Below the pieces are notes generated by a model. That model saw only the letters and a program-made list of their open reading frames with translations. It was not told the origin of the DNA and did not search any database. Positions 46,104 to 55,062 of a stretch of 64,000 nucleotides of DNA are shown here, one piece after another. Both the position numbers and the translations under genes were made by a program. Source of the DNA: Leptospira montravelensis (GTDB lineage: Bacteria > Spirochaetota > Leptospiria > Leptospirales > Leptospiraceae); contig NZ_RQFO01000016.1 in NCBI RefSeq assembly GCF_004770045.1, positions 694,364-758,363 of the forward strand. Reading direction: 5' to 3'. Within the stretch, counting starts at the first letter, position 1. Every line of letters begins with the position of its first letter.

Positions 46104-47209
46104 AAACGCACTAGAACTTCATAGTGTTGGGTTCTGGGAAAAAAATCAAATAAACCCATGTAATCCAATTGATAACCTAGCTTCTCCAACCTCACGATAT
46201 CTCGTTTCAAAGTACTTGGATTACAACTTGAATAAATAATTTGTTTCGGTGAAAACAGAGCAGCTGATTCTATGATTCCTTCCGAAAGACCGGCTCTCGG
46301 CGGATTCACAATCCAGATAGGAATCTTTGCTGTATGTTTCGGTAAATGTTTTTGGTATAAATCACTCACTTCATATTCAAACTGGAGTGCATTGTTGGTC
46401 TTTGCATTTTCTTTGGCATACTTAATGCTTTTTTCGTGAGATTCCATTCCATACAATGAGGCAATTTTCTCGCGAATGGAAATTCCAATAGTCCCACAAC
46501 CACAGAATAATTCCAAAATTTGAGCTGAATCCGGTAAGAGAGATTTGATTTTCTCAAGCCAAGGTTCTAACAGAAACCTGTTGATTTGAAAAAAACCACG
46601 TTCGGGAACCTTGAGTTTTGAATTAAACACATTGATTTCTGTCTGGTCTCTTTCATAATTTACCACCGATTTGGAAGAAAGCCGTAGTTGGATGGATTTT
46701 TGTTTGGCGACAGATTTTCTAATTCCTTGTGGAATATCAGCCCATAACAATCGTTTATCGACGGTTTTACAGACAGATTGAGATTCGTTTACAATCCGAT
46801 GGCTATTTTTTGCAAAATATCCAATTTCTTTACCGTTCGATTGCCACTGCACATTGTTTCGGTATTCGTTCTCTGGACCTTTGACTACTTCAAGTTTCCC
46901 TTTCCATTCTGGAAACATCCCTTCTAAAAGTGAAGTTTTGATTTTGATTTCATCTTGGTAGGGAATATGTCGGTAACTGCAACCTCCGCACTCCATAAAA
47001 ACAGAACAATCAGATGGGATTCTCGTTTCTGCTGGTTCAAATACTTCCGAAACAGTTCCAAACCACTCTTTGTTTCCGGTCTTATAAAGACTTATGTCTA
47101 CTGTTTCGCCAGGAATTCCACCCTCAACAAAGACAGCATGACCCTCATGGTGTGTTAAACAAAAGCCACCATTCACCCACTTTTCTAGTTTTATACGCAA
47201 CTTTTCCAT
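46094..47209 (-). CDS. TrmA/RumA-family RNA uracil methyltransferase
   Basis: SAM-dependent m5U methyltransferase for tRNA or 23S rRNA. The 371-residue protein has a TRAM-like N-terminus (EKLRIKLEKWVNGG), an iron-sulphur Cys group (DCSVFMECGGCSYRHIPYQ), the SAM site ILELFCGCGTIGISI, WIVNPPRAGL and the catalytic Cys in IIYSSCNPSTL. Iron-sulphur presence favours the RlmCD/RumA side over TrmA, but the exact uridine cannot be assigned. It is divergent from the tRNA operon. Confidence 0.87.
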   Translation of the reverse strand: MEKLRIKLEKWVNGGFCLTHHEGHAVFVEGGIPGETVDISLYKTGNKEWFGTVSEVFEPAETRIPSDCSVFMECGGCSYRHIPYQDEIKIKTSLLEGMFPEWKGKLEVVKGPENEYRNNVQWQSNGKEIGYFAKNSHRIVNESQSVCKTVDKRLLWADIPQGIRKSVAKQKSIQLRLSSKSVVNYERDQTEINVFNSKLKVPERGFFQINRFLLEPWLEKIKSLLPDSAQILELFCGCGTIGISIREKIASLYGMESHEKSIKYAKENAKTNNALQFEYEVSDLYQKHLPKHTAKIPIWIVNPPRAGLSEGIIESAALFSPKQIIYSSCNPSTLKRDIVRLEKLGYQLDYMGLFDFFPRTQHYEVLVRLKK

Positions 47210-47237
47210 TCTCTAGAACCATTCATAGAATATTCAA

Positions 47238-47265
47238 TTGACACTGCACTCGCATTTAACATAAC
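47238..47265 (+). promoter_or_regulatory. Probable sigma-70 promoter of the tRNA-Ser/tadA/dnaX run
   Basis: A perfect TTGACA (47238-47243), 16 bases, then CATAAC (47260-47265), about 15 bases before the first tRNA-Ser. The -10 is weak, but this is the only canonical -35 in the gap, and stable RNA genes follow. Confidence 0.5.
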
Positions 47266-47279
47266 GGATAGGTACTCTT

Positions 47280-47363
<84 letters not shown>

Positions 47364-47370
47364 AGTCGCT

Positions 47371-47458
<88 letters not shown>

Positions 47459-47468
47459 TGATACTGCC

Positions 47469-47900
47469 ATGAATACCGCCCAAATCAAAGAAAAAATCCA
47501 GAAAATTAAAGCTTACTTACTCACCGAGGAAGCTGCAAAAATTTTTGCTGTTTTACCTTTGTATTTTTCTTGGGTTCCTGTATTTACCTGGAAACGAAGT
47601 GTTCCTGAATTTGTGACGGTTTGTTTGTATTCTGCAGTTAATACTTGTTTGTTCTTACTGATCCTTCTCTTCGCGCAAGTTGTATCGGCCTTGCCCTTTG
47701 TTGGGCTTTATTTGGCTGCAACCATCCACTTACTTTCTATACTACTTTATCTAGGAATTTCTGGATTTTTGATTTACTCCATCCGCTTTAAAAAAAGCAT
47801 AGAGATACCCGTTCTTTTGGACTGGGTAAAAATGCTTCAAGCATTCATTGCGCCCATAGCTCAACTGGATAGAGTATCTGACTACGGATCAGAAGGTTAG
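47469..47900 (+). CDS. Small membrane protein whose end overlaps tRNA-Arg
   Basis: A 143-residue protein. After a short helical N-terminus (MNTAQIKEKIQKIKAYL) come about four hydrophobic segments, including FVTVCLYSAVNTCLFLLILL and YLAATIHLLSILLYLGISGF. No family recognised. The ATG lies 11 bases after tRNA-Ser(GCU). The last 16 codons and the TAG stop lie inside tRNA-Arg (47850-47923), so RNase P processing of that tRNA would destroy this mRNA's stop. Earlier in-frame starts would overlap the tRNA-Ser and are rejected. Confidence 0.6.
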   Translation: MNTAQIKEKIQKIKAYLLTEEAAKIFAVLPLYFSWVPVFTWKRSVPEFVTVCLYSAVNTCLFLLILLFAQVVSALPFVGLYLAATIHLLSILLYLGISGFLIYSIRFKKSIEIPVLLDWVKMLQAFIAPIAQLDRVSDYGSEG

Positions 47901-47923
47901 AGGTTCAAATCCTCTTGGGCGCA
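47850..47923 (+). tRNA. tRNA-Arg (anticodon ACG)
   Basis: Acceptor GCGCCCA (47850-47856) pairs with TGGGCGC (47916-47922), discriminator A. Anticodon stem TCTGA/TCAGA and loop CTACGGA give ACG, the only tRNA whose wobble A is converted to inosine by TadA in bacteria. No encoded CCA. The tadA start codon begins at 47925, one base beyond the tRNA end. Confidence 0.96.
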
Positions 47924-47924
47924 C

Positions 47925-48365
47925 GTGGAAGCATTCGACTCGTTTCTAAAACGATACTCGGATGCGGTTTCCAACCATCCTAACGAAATTCCCTCCTATT
48001 CAGAAATCATCACAAAAGACGGACAAGTTGTTTCCGCTGCTTTTAATTCCGTAGAACAAACATTAAATCCCACAAAACACAGTGAAATTTTAGCAATGGA
48101 AGATGCCCTTTCCAAAACGGAAGGTCGTTATCTCACAGACCATATTTTAATTACGGCTCTTGAGCCATGTTTACTTTGTGCTGGTGCGATTTTACGAATG
48201 AAAATTCCGGAAGTGGTATATTTTGTTCCTGCAAAACCGGGTGAAGGTATTTCTTCCTATACTACCGAATCCATTTATTTATTGAATCACTTTCCCAAAT
48301 GCACTCTCATCCCAAGATCCCACATAAAATTCGAATTTCTGAGTTTTTTCAAAGAGAAAAGGTAG
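47925..48365 (+). CDS. tadA: tRNA-specific adenosine deaminase
   Basis: Deaminates A34 to inosine in tRNA-Arg(ACG), needed to read CGC and CGA codons. The 146-residue protein has the zinc site of the cytidine-deaminase fold: HSEILAMEDA (HAE variant with Ser) and LEPCLLCAGAILR (PCxxC). The usual VPVGAVIV of TadA is altered near residues 22-35, so it is somewhat divergent, though a guanine or cytosine deaminase paralogue is possible. GTG 47925 is the only start after the in-frame stop inside the tRNA; there is no Shine-Dalgarno because the upstream bases are the tRNA. Confidence 0.85.
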   Translation: MEAFDSFLKRYSDAVSNHPNEIPSYSEIITKDGQVVSAAFNSVEQTLNPTKHSEILAMEDALSKTEGRYLTDHILITALEPCLLCAGAILRMKIPEVVYFVPAKPGEGISSYTTESIYLLNHFPKCTLIPRSHIKFEFLSFFKEKR

Positions 48366-48410
48366 AATTCTAAGGACGGTTTCTTTTTATGGAAGCCAGT
48401 AGAAACCATT

Positions 48411-48497
<87 letters not shown>

Positions 48498-48725
48498 GGT
48501 TCTACACCATTTTCTTCCCATCCTAAGTTCGATTTCCACTCTGATTCGAACTAATGGAAAAACTCTCCCAGTTTTTACTTTAGATTTCTTAAACTTTCCT
48601 TTTCCCATTTCACAGGAAAATATCCATATCCTTCATAAATATTTCATTGCCTCCAACATACGAACTTCCAAGATCAAAGTGATTCACAAATTTTCTTTTT
48701 CTTATCTTTTGAAATACGGACTTCC

Positions 48726-50240
48726 ATGAGCGAAAACCACCAAGTACTCTTTCGAAAATATAGACCCCAATTCTTTCGCGATGTAATTTACCAAGACCTT
48801 GCTGTTGGTTCCTTACAAAATGCATTCAAATCGAAAAAGATTGGTCATGCCTATATTTTTATTGGCCCTCGTGGTGTTGGTAAAACAACCATTGCTAGAA
48901 TTTTAGCCAAACGGCTGAATTGTGAACGCCCAGATGGGGTAGAGCCATGTAACGAATGTACTTCTTGTTTAGAGATCACAAAAGGTAATTCGAATGATGT
49001 ATTTGAAATTGATGCCGCTTCCAATAGCGGTGTGGATAATATCCGCGAGTTACGTGAAAACGTAAAATTCAATGCAATGGGCGGAAAGTATCGCGTTTAT
49101 ATTTTAGATGAAGTTCACATGCTCAGTGGAGCTGCTTTTAATGCTCTCCTCAAAACATTAGAAGAACCTCCAGCCCACGTAGTTTTTATTCTAGCAACGA
49201 CTGAGTATCATAAAATTCCAGAAACCATCCTTTCTCGTTGCCAAGACTTTCATTTTAGAAAAGTACCTGTCACCGTTTTACAAAACTATATAGAAACACT
49301 CTGTGAAAAAGAAAACCTAAAGTATGATTCTGAAGGTTTGTTCTGGATCGCAAAAAAAGGAGACGGCTCAGTAAGAGATACACTTTCTTTTATGGAACAA
49401 GCCGTTATTTTTACAGATGGCAATCTAACAGGTGTAAAACTCAGAAAAATGATAGGGTATCATGGAATTGATACTTTTACGGATTTTTTAAACCAATTAC
49501 TTGATTCCTCACAAAGTGCACAAATTTTTGAAACACTTGAAAATCTTTTCCAAGCAGGAATCGATCTTGGAAAATTTGTTTGGGATTTTATCGAGTTTTT
49601 GAATTCTTTACTCCTCATCAAAGACAACTTAGCAGATAGAGAATCGATTAATATCCCCCAAGAAGACCTACAAAAGTTAAAACAAAATTATCGAGAACTG
49701 GATCGTGAGGTTTTAGTTTTACTCGCAGAACGTATTTTTTCCATACACGAAAAATTGAATCTAATGAAACTAAGAAGCTCTTATGAAATGAAAGTTTATT
49801 TAGAAATTCAATTTCGAAAATTGATTTTGGACAGAGAAAAGCCAAGTGTATCAGGACTTTTAGCAAAAATATCAGAACTCACAAAACTAGTACAAGGTGA
49901 TATTTCTCATATTCCAGATCATTTAGAATCTCCAAAAAAAGTGATCCCAACCACTGGTGCTACACAAAAACAAGAACCAGTAACGAATCCACAACCAGGA
50001 TTAGCAAAAACAAGTTCGGAAAAACCTATAGAAAATCGGGAATCGGTAACAAAACCTCCTTCACAGTCAAAAACAAATTTGGATGTGGAGAGAAATCAGT
50101 CTTCGGAAGAAAAACCGAATTCTCCTAAACCAACAACCTCAAGTCCTTCAAGTTCGGCTAGTCCAGAAGATATGGAAAAACTTTTGAAAGAAAAATTTTC
50201 TGGGATGGAAGTTGATCCCAACCAATTTAAGAATTTATAA
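48726..50240 (+). CDS. dnaX: DNA polymerase III subunit gamma/tau
   Basis: Clamp-loader ATPase of the replisome. The 504-residue protein has Walker [10 protein letters not shown] near 47, a four-Cys zinc module ([17 protein letters not shown]), YILDEVHML and sensor [17 protein letters not shown]. The C-terminal 100 residues are Pro/Ser/Lys-rich and much shorter than the E. coli tau tail. An A7-G run at 49934-49941 could allow slippage to a shorter gamma-like form. It heads the classic dnaX-ybaB-recR order and follows tRNA-Ser(GGA). Confidence 0.96.
   Translation: MSENHQVLFRKYRPQFFRDVIYQDLAVGSLQNAFKSKKIGHAYIFIGPRGVGKTTIARILAKRLNCERPDGVEPCNECTSCLEITKGNSNDVFEIDAASNSGVDNIRELRENVKFNAMGGKYRVYILDEVHMLSGAAFNALLKTLEEPPAHVVFILATTEYHKIPETILSRCQDFHFRKVPVTVLQNYIETLCEKENLKYDSEGLFWIAKKGDGSVRDTLSFMEQAVIFTDGNLTGVKLRKMIGYHGIDTFTDFLNQLLDSSQSAQIFETLENLFQAGIDLGKFVWDFIEFLNSLLLIKDNLADRESINIPQEDLQKLKQNYRELDREVLVLLAERIFSIHEKLNLMKLRSSYEMKVYLEIQFRKLILDREKPSVSGLLAKISELTKLVQGDISHIPDHLESPKKVIPTTGATQKQEPVTNPQPGLAKTSSEKPIENRESVTKPPSQSKTNLDVERNQSSEEKPNSPKPTTSSPSSSASPEDMEKLLKEKFSGMEVDPNQFKNL
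49934..49941 (+). promoter_or_regulatory. Candidate slippery site in dnaX (A7-G)
   Basis: Codons CCA AAA AAA GTG contain A AAA AAA G. Loss of one A in the transcript gives CCA AAA AAG TGA, ending the protein after residue 405, just past the ATPase and clamp-loader domains, where gamma ends in other bacteria. An eight-base A-run is weaker than the Thermus dnaX site. Proposed only. Confidence 0.3.
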
Positions 50241-50255
50241 GTCCAAAAGGTACGT

Positions 50256-50627
50256 ATGGGAATTTTTGATCAAATGAAACAAATGCGAGAAGCTTTCTCG
50301 CAGCTAGGCAATATCAAAGAAAAACAAGAGGAACTCTCTAAACGGCTCGCACAGATTCGAGTCACAGCGTCTGCCGGTGCCGGCATGGTGGAAGTGACTG
50401 CTTCGGCAGATGGAACACTTACGAATTTAAATATAAATCCAATTATGTTTAATGCAGATGATAAAAAGATGTTAGAAGATCTTATTCTTTCTGCTACGAA
50501 TGAAGTACAAAGAAAAGCCAAAGAAACAATGGCCCATGAAATGAAAAATGTACTCGGTTTTAATCCTAGCGACTTCGAAGGTGTATTCAACCAAATCCAA
50601 AAGGATGGAGGGTTTCCTCCTGTCTGA
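50256..50627 (+). CDS. ybaB: YbaB/EbfC nucleoid-associated protein
   Basis: A 123-residue dimeric DNA-binding protein. The family pattern is visible: Met-rich helical N-terminus MGIFDQMKQMREAFSQL, VTASAGAGMVEVTASADG in the middle, LEDLILSATNEVQRKAKE near the end. It lies 15 bases after dnaX and overlaps recR by 23 bases, the conserved order in many bacteria. Confidence 0.93.
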   Translation: MGIFDQMKQMREAFSQLGNIKEKQEELSKRLAQIRVTASAGAGMVEVTASADGTLTNLNINPIMFNADDKKMLEDLILSATNEVQRKAKETMAHEMKNVLGFNPSDFEGVFNQIQKDGGFPPV

Positions 50628-51213
50628 TCCACAATTTCAAAAACTAATTCAATCCTTCTCAAGCTTACCTGGAATTGGTAAAAAAAGTGCTACAAGAATT
50701 GGATTTCATATTTTGCGAATGGATCCTTCTACATTTCGTGCTTGGTTGTCAAACATCGAAGAGGCTAAAGCAAAACTTCGATTTTGCGACGAATGCGGTG
50801 GGCTTACTGAAGATCCAGTTTGTTCGATTTGTTTGTCTGATAGACGGGACAATAAAATTCTCTGCGTTGTAGAACAACCGGAGGATATTTTCTTTATCGA
50901 AAATACAAAAGAATATATTGGAAAATATCATGTACTCAATGGAGCTATTTCCCCATTAGATGGTATTGGACCTGATCAACTAAGAATTCGTCAGCTGCTA
51001 CATAGATTGGAAGATGGCAGGGTGCAAGAAGTTTTAATCGCGACCAACCCAACACTCGAAGGAGATGCAACTGCTTCTTATCTTTCGACAGTAATTAAGC
51101 CAATGGAAATAAAAATCACAAGAATTGCGCATGGGATTACTATTGGTGGTACTTTAGAGTATTCCGATCAATATACCTTGGGAAAAGCCATTAAGTCTAG
51201 ATTGACTCTTTAA
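50605..51213 (+). CDS. recR: Recombination protein RecR
   Basis: Ring-forming protein that helps load RecA at gaps with RecF/RecO. The 202-residue protein has a helix-hairpin-helix (SLPGIGKKSATRIGFHIL), four-Cys zinc finger (CDECGGLTEDPVCSIC), and a Toprim domain (LCVVEQPEDIFFIE to IATNPTLEGDATASYL). ATG 50605 lies inside ybaB; an upstream ATG at 50548 would add 19 unrelated residues and is rejected. Confidence 0.94.
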   Translation: MEGFLLSDPQFQKLIQSFSSLPGIGKKSATRIGFHILRMDPSTFRAWLSNIEEAKAKLRFCDECGGLTEDPVCSICLSDRRDNKILCVVEQPEDIFFIENTKEYIGKYHVLNGAISPLDGIGPDQLRIRQLLHRLEDGRVQEVLIATNPTLEGDATASYLSTVIKPMEIKITRIAHGITIGGTLEYSDQYTLGKAIKSRLTL

Positions 51214-51228
51214 TTGTCAGTATGTCCC

Positions 51229-51268
51229 ATACCTTTTGAATCGAACACGAAAGGTATTTTGATATTTT
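51229..51268 (+). terminator. Terminator of dnaX-ybaB-recR
   Basis: ATACCTTT (51229-51236) pairs perfectly with AAAGGTAT (51250-51257), followed by TTTGATATTTT. It lies 16 bases after the recR stop. Confidence 0.65.
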
Positions 51269-51295
51269 ACTTTTATTATAATACCATTGATTCTA

Positions 51296-52846
51296 CTAAA
51301 ACCGATGTTCGAATACGATAAATCCTTCTCGTAAGACTCGACCATATTTAGAATCTAACAACACAAATAAAGCATCCCCAGCTACAAAGTAACCGGAACG
51401 AAATATAATTTGAAAATCTGCAGTCACATTATAACGAATGTTAAAATTGTATTCCATTCCCATATAAGTGGATGTTCTGTATCCATTGAGTTCACTAAAT
51501 TCTCTATTGATACGAATTTCCGGTGATTTTGTTGCCCACAACTGATAGTAACCTAAAGTAAACTGATAAGGTCCAAATGCAATAATGTTCGAATATAATC
51601 CATATTCATTTAATCCAGAAAAACTAGATCCATTAAATAATGCATAACCACCAGTGAAGTCTGTTGCAATGTTGGAAATCGAAAAACCTGGTGCTAATGT
51701 TCTATATCCATTTCCTTTTAAATTTGCTTCATTTCCTTTTTCATCATAACCAGGTCTTCCTGTTGTCCCTAGAGCAATTAAATTAAAATTTAAAGACTCA
51801 CTCCAACGATAAGTAAATTGAAAATCATACATTCCACCTTTGATAAAATATCTCTGCGTATTATTATAAATAGTAATATCATTTGTATCATTGACTGGTC
51901 GTAATTTTTTAACTGTTCCTGTATTTAAGATTCCATGTACGATAAAGGAAAATTTTTGAAAATTAAATTCATTATGCATTCCATACCATGCAAGTCTTGC
52001 TGTTTCATTATCTGACTTATCATTATCATCTAAAAAATAGGCGTAAACTTCATTGCGAATATTTCGAAAATATTCAAATTTCAACCGATTATAATAAATA
52101 TTGGATGTTTGATAGTTTTTATCTGCAAAACCATTTTTATCCACATCCATAAAACTTTGATCGCGTGCTCTTAAAATTCCTCCTTCTAAGGATAGTCTTA
52201 GAAATTGAAAATTTTTAAGAATACTCACACCTGTTCCAGTTGAAAATAAAACACGACCTTGCGCGGAACTAAAAAGTTGCTGACCAACTTTTATAAAAAG
52301 CCCTGACTCAGGAATTCTAAAATTAAGATATAAAAAGTTAGTTTGAACGTTAACTGCAGCGGTTCTACCTCTTTCACCACCGGAGCCAGGACCAACTAAA
52401 CCTGGATCAAAACCATCTGGACCCGTTGCTCTAAGACCTTTGCCTCCAAAGGGAATATCACCAACTTGCATTCCCCAAATTCCTTCTACATACTTATTTG
52501 CAGAAAAACTCATATTGTATAAAAAACGAGAATCGTAATAACTCACGTCCTCTTTTTTACGTGTAATTTGACTTGGCAATCCTTGTTGTCTTCTTTGTAG
52601 ATCCGATTGAATGGTATCTTGTTCCTTCCCTTGACGTTCTGAATTTTCCTTTTCTAAATTTGTAATTGGTGTTACAGGAGTTTTTCTTTCTAATAAAACA
52701 TCTCTACCTACATTTGTCGCACGAACACGGAAAGATCCGTTGAAATTCATAAAAGATCTTTGTGATTCTTCCTCTTGCGCAGTCAAAACACTGCAAGGAA
52801 TTACAAAAAAAACAAAACTATAAAAAAATAAACTTCGTAGCGACAT
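51296..52846 (-). CDS. Outer-membrane porin-like beta-barrel protein
   Basis: A 516-residue protein with a signal peptide (SVLTAQ) and dense amphipathic beta strands to a C-terminal FIVFEHRF ending in Phe, typical of BamA-recognised outer-membrane proteins. Residues 60-100 are a charged spacer. Glycine-rich loops such as GPGSGGERGR sit between strands. It resembles the porin or alginate-export type in size, but no family is certain. The start (ATG 52846) lies 5 bases after the stop of the upstream solute-binding protein gene; the pair is likely one operon. Confidence 0.72.
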   Translation of the reverse strand: MSLRSLFFYSFVFFVIPCSVLTAQEEESQRSFMNFNGSFRVRATNVGRDVLLERKTPVTPITNLEKENSERQGKEQDTIQSDLQRRQQGLPSQITRKKEDVSYYDSRFLYNMSFSANKYVEGIWGMQVGDIPFGGKGLRATGPDGFDPGLVGPGSGGERGRTAAVNVQTNFLYLNFRIPESGLFIKVGQQLFSSAQGRVLFSTGTGVSILKNFQFLRLSLEGGILRARDQSFMDVDKNGFADKNYQTSNIYYNRLKFEYFRNIRNEVYAYFLDDNDKSDNETARLAWYGMHNEFNFQKFSFIVHGILNTGTVKKLRPVNDTNDITIYNNTQRYFIKGGMYDFQFTYRWSESLNFNLIALGTTGRPGYDEKGNEANLKGNGYRTLAPGFSISNIATDFTGGYALFNGSSFSGLNEYGLYSNIIAFGPYQFTLGYYQLWATKSPEIRINREFSELNGYRTSTYMGMEYNFNIRYNVTADFQIIFRSGYFVAGDALFVLLDSKYGRVLREGFIVFEHRF

Positions 52847-52851
52847 TGAAT

Positions 52852-53715
52852 TTATTCTTTTTTGACCCACTGGTTAGATTTAAAATATTTATTTATCAAA
52901 CCTTGGATTTTACCCGTACGTTTTAATTCTTTTATAAAGAAATTTAAATTATAAAGAAATTCAACATCTCTTCTTGCTGTTGCCATACTGATATGATCCT
53001 CTTGAACCACGCCCAAAATTGGCAAATAATTTGCTCTTAATGATGAATCTTTTTGTAGCAGCGCTTGTATATAAAAAGAGTCGGCAACAAATGCATTTAC
53101 ATTGTTTTTCTTTAATTCATTTAAAGCAGCTTCATTCGTAAAATAAGAAAAAATTTGAGCTTTTGGAAAAGCATCTCTTAAAAATAAATGATTTGAACTA
53201 TTGGCCAAAACCGAATATGAAATTCCAGTAATGTTTGTTAGATCGTTTAAGTTACGGAACAATTGTACGGTTACAATTTGACCTTCTGGTTCTGGCGGTA
53301 AAGCTGTACGGTTTACGAGAGCTGCTGGTGTAGATATTAAATAAGGATCTGTAAAATAAACATCTTTAAAGCGATTTATGGAAGATGAAATTCCAGCAAT
53401 TGCAATTTGTGTATCTCCTTTTTCTAACATTCGAGCATGTTGGTCAAAAGTACGAAGGGGAATAATTTTTAAATCTACATCAAGAAATTTTGCATATTCT
53501 TGTGCTAACTCAACATCTAAACCTGGAAAGTTAGGATTTGGATTCTCTATATAGAATGGATCATAGAATTCATTTACAGAAACCGTTAATGTTTTTGTTT
53601 TTCTAATTTTTTCTAAAACTTGACTAGGTTCCCCGAAAATAGAAACCGAAATAGAAAAGACTAAAAAGGTGAATATATAAACGTATTGGATCCTTTGAAG
53701 AGACAACATCCCCAT
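52852..53715 (-). CDS. Periplasmic solute-binding protein, family 3
   Basis: A 287-residue protein with a signal peptide (SVSIFGEP) and a type 3 solute-binding fold: KTLTVSVNEFYDPFYIENP, GLDVELAQEYAKFL, IAGISSSINRFKDVYFTDPY, and the hinge pattern AFVADSFYIQALL. Such proteins bind amino acids or similar ligands for ABC permeases, but no permease or ATPase is nearby. It instead precedes a porin-like gene by 5 bases. It might act as a sensor or as a TonB-independent uptake aid; not determined. Confidence 0.85.
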   Translation of the reverse strand: MGMLSLQRIQYVYIFTFLVFSISVSIFGEPSQVLEKIRKTKTLTVSVNEFYDPFYIENPNPNFPGLDVELAQEYAKFLDVDLKIIPLRTFDQHARMLEKGDTQIAIAGISSSINRFKDVYFTDPYLISTPAALVNRTALPPEPEGQIVTVQLFRNLNDLTNITGISYSVLANSSNHLFLRDAFPKAQIFSYFTNEAALNELKKNNVNAFVADSFYIQALLQKDSSLRANYLPILGVVQEDHISMATARRDVEFLYNLNFFIKELKRTGKIQGLINKYFKSNQWVKKE

Positions 53716-53751
53716 TACCTTTTCTCTGGAAATAGATACGGCAAGGAAAAA

Positions 53752-55026
53752 TTAAGGATCTGTTATCACAAATTCGGTTCGGCGATTTTTTTTAGAGGAG
53801 ACTTCATCAGTACCTTGAACCATCGGTTGAGTTGGCCCTTTTCCCTCGGTCAAAAGTCGTTTTGAATCTACACCTTTAGAGACTAAATATTGTTTAACGG
53901 AATCGGCCCTTTCTTTCGAAAGGACCATATTGTCCTCAAAGTTTCCTGTTAAATCGGTATGGCCTATAATTTTCATTTTTTTCTCAGAGTTTTCATGTAA
54001 ATAATCAACTATAGCATCCAAAGGAACAGATGATTCAGGTTTCAAAACTGATGATGCTCTTTCAAAATATACGGAATCCAATGAGATCTTTTTTGATTCT
54101 TCTAATTTCTTTTGTACTATGTTTTCTTGTTTTGGAATCGATGCGGTGAAAAGATCGAAAGATCTACCTTCCACTCTCCTGCAAAATAAGAATGTTTTTT
54201 TGACCTGTTGAAAAACAATATAGGCTTCATCTTCGTTTGAGTTAATAGGTGCACCTAAATTTTCAATATCCTTAAAAGTTTCCCCTTCGATTTTAGCCAT
54301 ATATAAATCAAAACCGCCGAAACCACCAGGTCGATTGGAAGAGAAGAAAAGAATCGTTCCATCATCATTAAAGGCAGCGGCGATTGTCGCATAATTATCA
54401 TTAATTGGTGAAGGAAGAAGTTTCGGCATAGACCATTTCTCTCCTTTAAATTGGCTATAGTATACTTTTGCTAGATTTGGTTTCCCAAATGGATACCTTG
54501 TAAAAAGTAAAGTATCACCGAGTAAATGCGGATTTTCTTCTATTTCCTCTGTGTTGATTGGACTTGGCAATGCCACAGGTTTACTCCAATTTTTTCCATT
54601 CCAATTTGAAACATACAAATCACGAGAAATCCCTACTTTCCCATCGGGTAACATTACTTCTACGGAACCGTCACGGTTGGATGACAAAAGTAAAGTTTTT
54701 CCATCTCGTGAGATAAAGGGACTTTGGTCATCAAATGGAGAATTTAAAACATCTGCTTCTTCTGGATAATCCCAAGTTCCATCCTTTTTGCGATCAGATT
54801 TAAATATTTCCGTATAACCACGATTAGTTCGTTTAGAATAAAAATATAAAGTTTTTGCATCCGGAGTCATAGTTGGACCAAATTCTTGGAATTCCGTATT
54901 GATTGGACCCTGGATAGGAGCTACAACCAAACTTGGTTCGCTAGGTTCCACTTGAGCCGCTATTGGTAGGGAGAAAAACATCCAAAAAGAGAGAATGATG
55001 ATTTGGTTTGTATTTTTAAAATTCAT
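53752..55026 (-). CDS. Exported PD40-repeat protein with OmpA domain
   Basis: A 424-residue protein. The leader ends SLPIAAQ. Residues 40-280 hold PD40/WD40-like beta-propeller repeats (DAKTLYFYSKRTNRGYTEIF, DGKTLLLSSNRDGSVE, DDGTILFFSSNRPGGFGGFD). The C-terminal 120 residues are an OmpA/MotB domain (MKIIGHTDLTGNFEDNMVLS, LVSKGVDSKRLLTEGKG) that binds peptidoglycan. The longer upstream ORF (to 55311) adds an implausible, Cys-containing stretch and is rejected. A perfect inverted repeat sits 11 bases upstream of the start. Confidence 0.82.
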   Translation of the reverse strand: MNFKNTNQIIILSFWMFFSLPIAAQVEPSEPSLVVAPIQGPINTEFQEFGPTMTPDAKTLYFYSKRTNRGYTEIFKSDRKKDGTWDYPEEADVLNSPFDDQSPFISRDGKTLLLSSNRDGSVEVMLPDGKVGISRDLYVSNWNGKNWSKPVALPSPINTEEIEENPHLLGDTLLFTRYPFGKPNLAKVYYSQFKGEKWSMPKLLPSPINDNYATIAAAFNDDGTILFFSSNRPGGFGGFDLYMAKIEGETFKDIENLGAPINSNEDEAYIVFQQVKKTFLFCRRVEGRSFDLFTASIPKQENIVQKKLEESKKISLDSVYFERASSVLKPESSVPLDAIVDYLHENSEKKMKIIGHTDLTGNFEDNMVLSKERADSVKQYLVSKGVDSKRLLTEGKGPTQPMVQGTDEVSSKKNRRTEFVITDP

Positions 55027-55036
55027 TAATGTCTGA

Positions 55037-55062
55037 ATAATCCAAGTTATACCTTGGATTAT
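55037..55062. promoter_or_regulatory. Perfect inverted repeat upstream of the OmpA/PD40 gene
   Basis: ATAATCCAAG (55037-55046) and CTTGGATTAT (55053-55062) are exact inverted copies around TTATAC. It lies only 10 bases from the start codon. It could be a dimeric operator or, as RNA, a hairpin that covers the ribosome site. No obvious Shine-Dalgarno lies between it and the ATG. Confidence 0.5.
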
